Shown: positions 62,525 through 64,000 of the stretch, piece by piece
Layout of the letters: the number at the start of each line of letters is the position of its first letter
Position numbering within the stretch: position 1 is the first letter of the stretch
Source: Stutzerimonas stutzeri
GTDB lineage: Bacteria; Pseudomonadota; Gammaproteobacteria; Pseudomonadales; Pseudomonadaceae
NCBI RefSeq assembly: GCF_002890895.1
Contig: NZ_POUL01000005.1
Coordinates: forward strand, 124,001-188,000
Direction of reading: 5' to 3'
Length of the DNA stretch: 64,000 nucleotides
Notes under the pieces: generated by a model
Seen by the model: only the letters and a program-made list of their open reading frames with translations
Database searches by the model: none
Told to the model about the DNA's origin: nothing
Position numbers and translations under genes: made by a program

Positions 62525-63603
62525 GACATCTCTCCTGCGTTCAATTCGGCGGCGGCGCGCTTGAGCAGCGTCTTTACCGGGGCGGCAAGCCCCAGTCGCG
62601 GCGGGGTGGCGAGGTTATACCAGAGCCAGTCCGGCTCGGCCACGGCGCCGACTTCTGACGTGACTCTGATCAGCCAGGGCTCGATGGCCAACTGGAAATG
62701 ACTGAAGGTATGGGTCAGGGTGGGGAGCTCGCGGCGCTGCTGCAATTGCAAGGCGTGACGTGCAGCGAGCGGGTCGAGCGCAGCTAGATCATCCAGCTCC
62801 GGCAGGCTCCAGAGTCCGCCCCACAGTCCCGTAGGTGGGCGGCGATAGAGCAGTATGGCGCCCTCATGGTTGGCCAGCAGCGGCATCAGGGTGCGCTTGC
62901 GCGGTAATGTCTTGCGCGGCTTGGGCGTCGGAAACTCGGTTTCGCGGCCCAGCAGGTGGGCGCGGCAGCCAGTCTTCAGTGGGCAGAGCAGGCAGCTGGG
63001 TTTGCTGCGCGTGCAGAGTGTCGCACCCAGGTCCATCATTGCCTGGGTGTAATGGTTGACTCGTGTTTGTGGGGTCAGCCGCTCGGCCACGTCCCACAGC
63101 TGCCGGGCTACCTTTGGCTCGCCTGGATAGCCCTCCAGTGCGGCAAAGCGGGCCAGCACGCGCTTGACGTTGCCGTCCAGAATTGGTGCCCGCAGGCCCA
63201 TGCTCAGGCTGGCAATGGCGCCGGCAGTGGACCGTCCAATGCCGGGCAGCTCGGCCAGCTGTCCCACGTCCTGCGGAAATTCACCGCCATGCTCGGCAAC
63301 AACCAGTTTGGCGGTCTTGTGCAGGTTTCGTGCACGGCTGTAGTAACCCAGCCCGGTCCATAGATGCAGAACTTCGTCCTCTGGCGCGCTGGCCAGGGCT
63401 TCGACGGTGGGTAGCGCTGCCATGAAGCGGTCGAAGTAGCCGAGCACGGTGCTGACCTGCGTCTGCTGCAGCATGATCTCCGATACCCACACACGGTAGG
63501 GCGTGATGCCTTGCTGCCAGGGCAGATCCTTGCGCCCGTGGCGGTCGTACCAGTCGAGAACGGCGACGCTGAACTGCGCGTCGCTCAACGCTTGCTGGGT
63601 CAT
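62521..63603 (-). CDS. mutY: A/G-specific adenine glycosylase MutY
   Basis: A 360-residue glycosylase that removes adenine mispaired with 8-oxoguanine. The catalytic Glu42 is in [11 protein letters not shown], the helix-hairpin-helix with catalytic Asp143 is [18 protein letters not shown] to [14 protein letters not shown], and the [4Fe-4S] cysteines have the C-X6-C-X2-C-X5-C spacing ([17 protein letters not shown]). The C-terminal Nudix-like domain ([11 protein letters not shown]) recognises 8-oxoG. Its ATG overlaps the AsmA stop by four bases. Confidence 0.96.
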   Translation of the reverse strand: MTQQALSDAQFSVAVLDWYDRHGRKDLPWQQGITPYRVWVSEIMLQQTQVSTVLGYFDRFMAALPTVEALASAPEDEVLHLWTGLGYYSRARNLHKTAKLVVAEHGGEFPQDVGQLAELPGIGRSTAGAIASLSMGLRAPILDGNVKRVLARFAALEGYPGEPKVARQLWDVAERLTPQTRVNHYTQAMMDLGATLCTRSKPSCLLCPLKTGCRAHLLGRETEFPTPKPRKTLPRKRTLMPLLANHEGAILLYRRPPTGLWGGLWSLPELDDLAALDPLAARHALQLQQRRELPTLTHTFSHFQLAIEPWLIRVTSEVGAVAEPDWLWYNLATPPRLGLAAPVKTLLKRAAAELNAGEMS

Positions 63604-64000
63604 CGATTGAACAGGCCTTTCAGTGCGTCTTTCAATTCGGGACTGACCTTGTCGCCCAGCTTCTCTTCGATGGTCTCGTTGAGCTTGTCTCCGGCGAGCC
63701 GGGCGGCGATTTTGCCGAGGCGGTCGTTGTCGAAGCGACAGGCCTTGGCACCCAGTTCGAGCGGACCGCGGCAGCGCAACGGCCATTCGATACCGACATA
63801 CCGTTCATTGACTGCACAGGCCGGGTCGGGCATGTCGCCCTTGTCACCCTCGATCACGAGGCCGATGCGGTAGTCCATGCCGAGCACGCGCAGGTCAACA
63901 TCACCCTCGCCGTTCACCGTGAGGCCGGGAATGCTGACCTTCAGGTCGGGGTTGCTGGCGACGCCATTGCGCAGGGTGAGGCTGCCTTTCAGTTCGCGGA
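63600..64000 (-). CDS. AsmA-family protein, C-terminal end only
   Basis: The frame is open to the window edge, and the visible 130 or so residues are the C-terminus. The segment [20 protein letters not shown] followed by [20 protein letters not shown] fits the AsmA C-terminal domain. AsmA-like proteins span the periplasm and help in lipid or outer-membrane assembly. The gene precedes mutY, overlapping by four bases, in keeping with the usual asmA-mutY-yggX order in pseudomonads. Confidence 0.75.
   Translation of the reverse strand, partial: RELKGSLTLRNGVASNPDLKVSIPGLTVNGEGDVDLRVLGMDYRIGLVIEGDKGDMPDPACAVNERYVGIEWPLRCRGPLELGAKACRFDNDRLGKIAARLAGDKLNETIEEKLGDKVSPELKDALKGLFNR

Overview
The window looks like a chromosomal segment of a high-GC pseudomonad, most likely of the Stutzerimonas (Pseudomonas stutzeri) type. 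The reasons are Pseudomonas-like proteins throughout, gene neighbourhoods I remember from Pseudomonas (asmA-mutY-yggX next to tRNA-Phe; purK/purE-adhA-lysR-aspA; yrfG-nudE-cysQ; a polar amino-acid ABC transporter), Rsm-type small RNAs and a Fur-box iron gene. The genus call is inference from memory, since no search could be run.

Layout. 1-11.4 kb: nitroreductase (cut by the window edge), RecQ-family helicase, a soluble FIST-domain chemoreceptor divergent from a membrane chemoreceptor, a Tat-type aldo/keto reductase, an NTP/NDP-exchange-type transporter, a lipoprotein, an HPF/RaiA ribosome factor and a histidine phosphatase. 11.4-13.1 kb: a cold-shock gene flanked by two near-identical GGA-rich sRNA genes of the RsmX/RsmY kind, each with a GacA-like upstream element. 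13.1-18.9 kb: a LysR regulator divergent from a beta-oxidation-like operon (hydroxyacyl-CoA dehydrogenase, acyl-CoA dehydrogenase, Fe-alcohol dehydrogenase, thioesterase). 19-28.4 kb: glycine-zipper protein, fdhD, two hybrid sensor kinases, yrfG, nudE-cysQ. 28.4-36.5 kb: asparaginase, Na+/alanine symporter with a divergent HTH regulator, a periplasmic binding protein, aspartase with a divergent LysR, and an alcohol dehydrogenase. 36.6-41.1 kb: purE-purK, a GlsB-type stress membrane protein, a DUF3299 protein, a frameshifted uracil-DNA glycosylase-like gene and a flavin oxidoreductase. 41.2-49.5 kb: mutarotase, polar amino-acid ABC transporter, BCCT transporter, tetR-eamA pair. 49.8-54.2 kb: a Fur-type iron uptake operon (TonB receptor, DUF3649, PepSY, DUF3325).

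54.57-62.04 kb is an integrative element of about 7.5 kb inserted at the 3' end of tRNA-Phe(GAA). It has imperfect att repeats, arm-type-like repeats at both ends, a tyrosine integrase, an AlpA-type regulator, a tightly coupled replication-like module (winged HTH, hypothetical protein, Toprim protein, DUF3631 ATPase, TubC_N-like small protein), one low-GC cargo gene and a degenerate-repeat region that could be an origin. Beyond it the core genome resumes with tRNA-Phe, yggX, mutY and the end of an AsmA gene.

The most striking signals are the duplicated Rsm-type sRNA genes, the tRNA-Phe island with its swapped tRNA terminator, and two structured mRNA leaders (purE and the GlsB-type gene).
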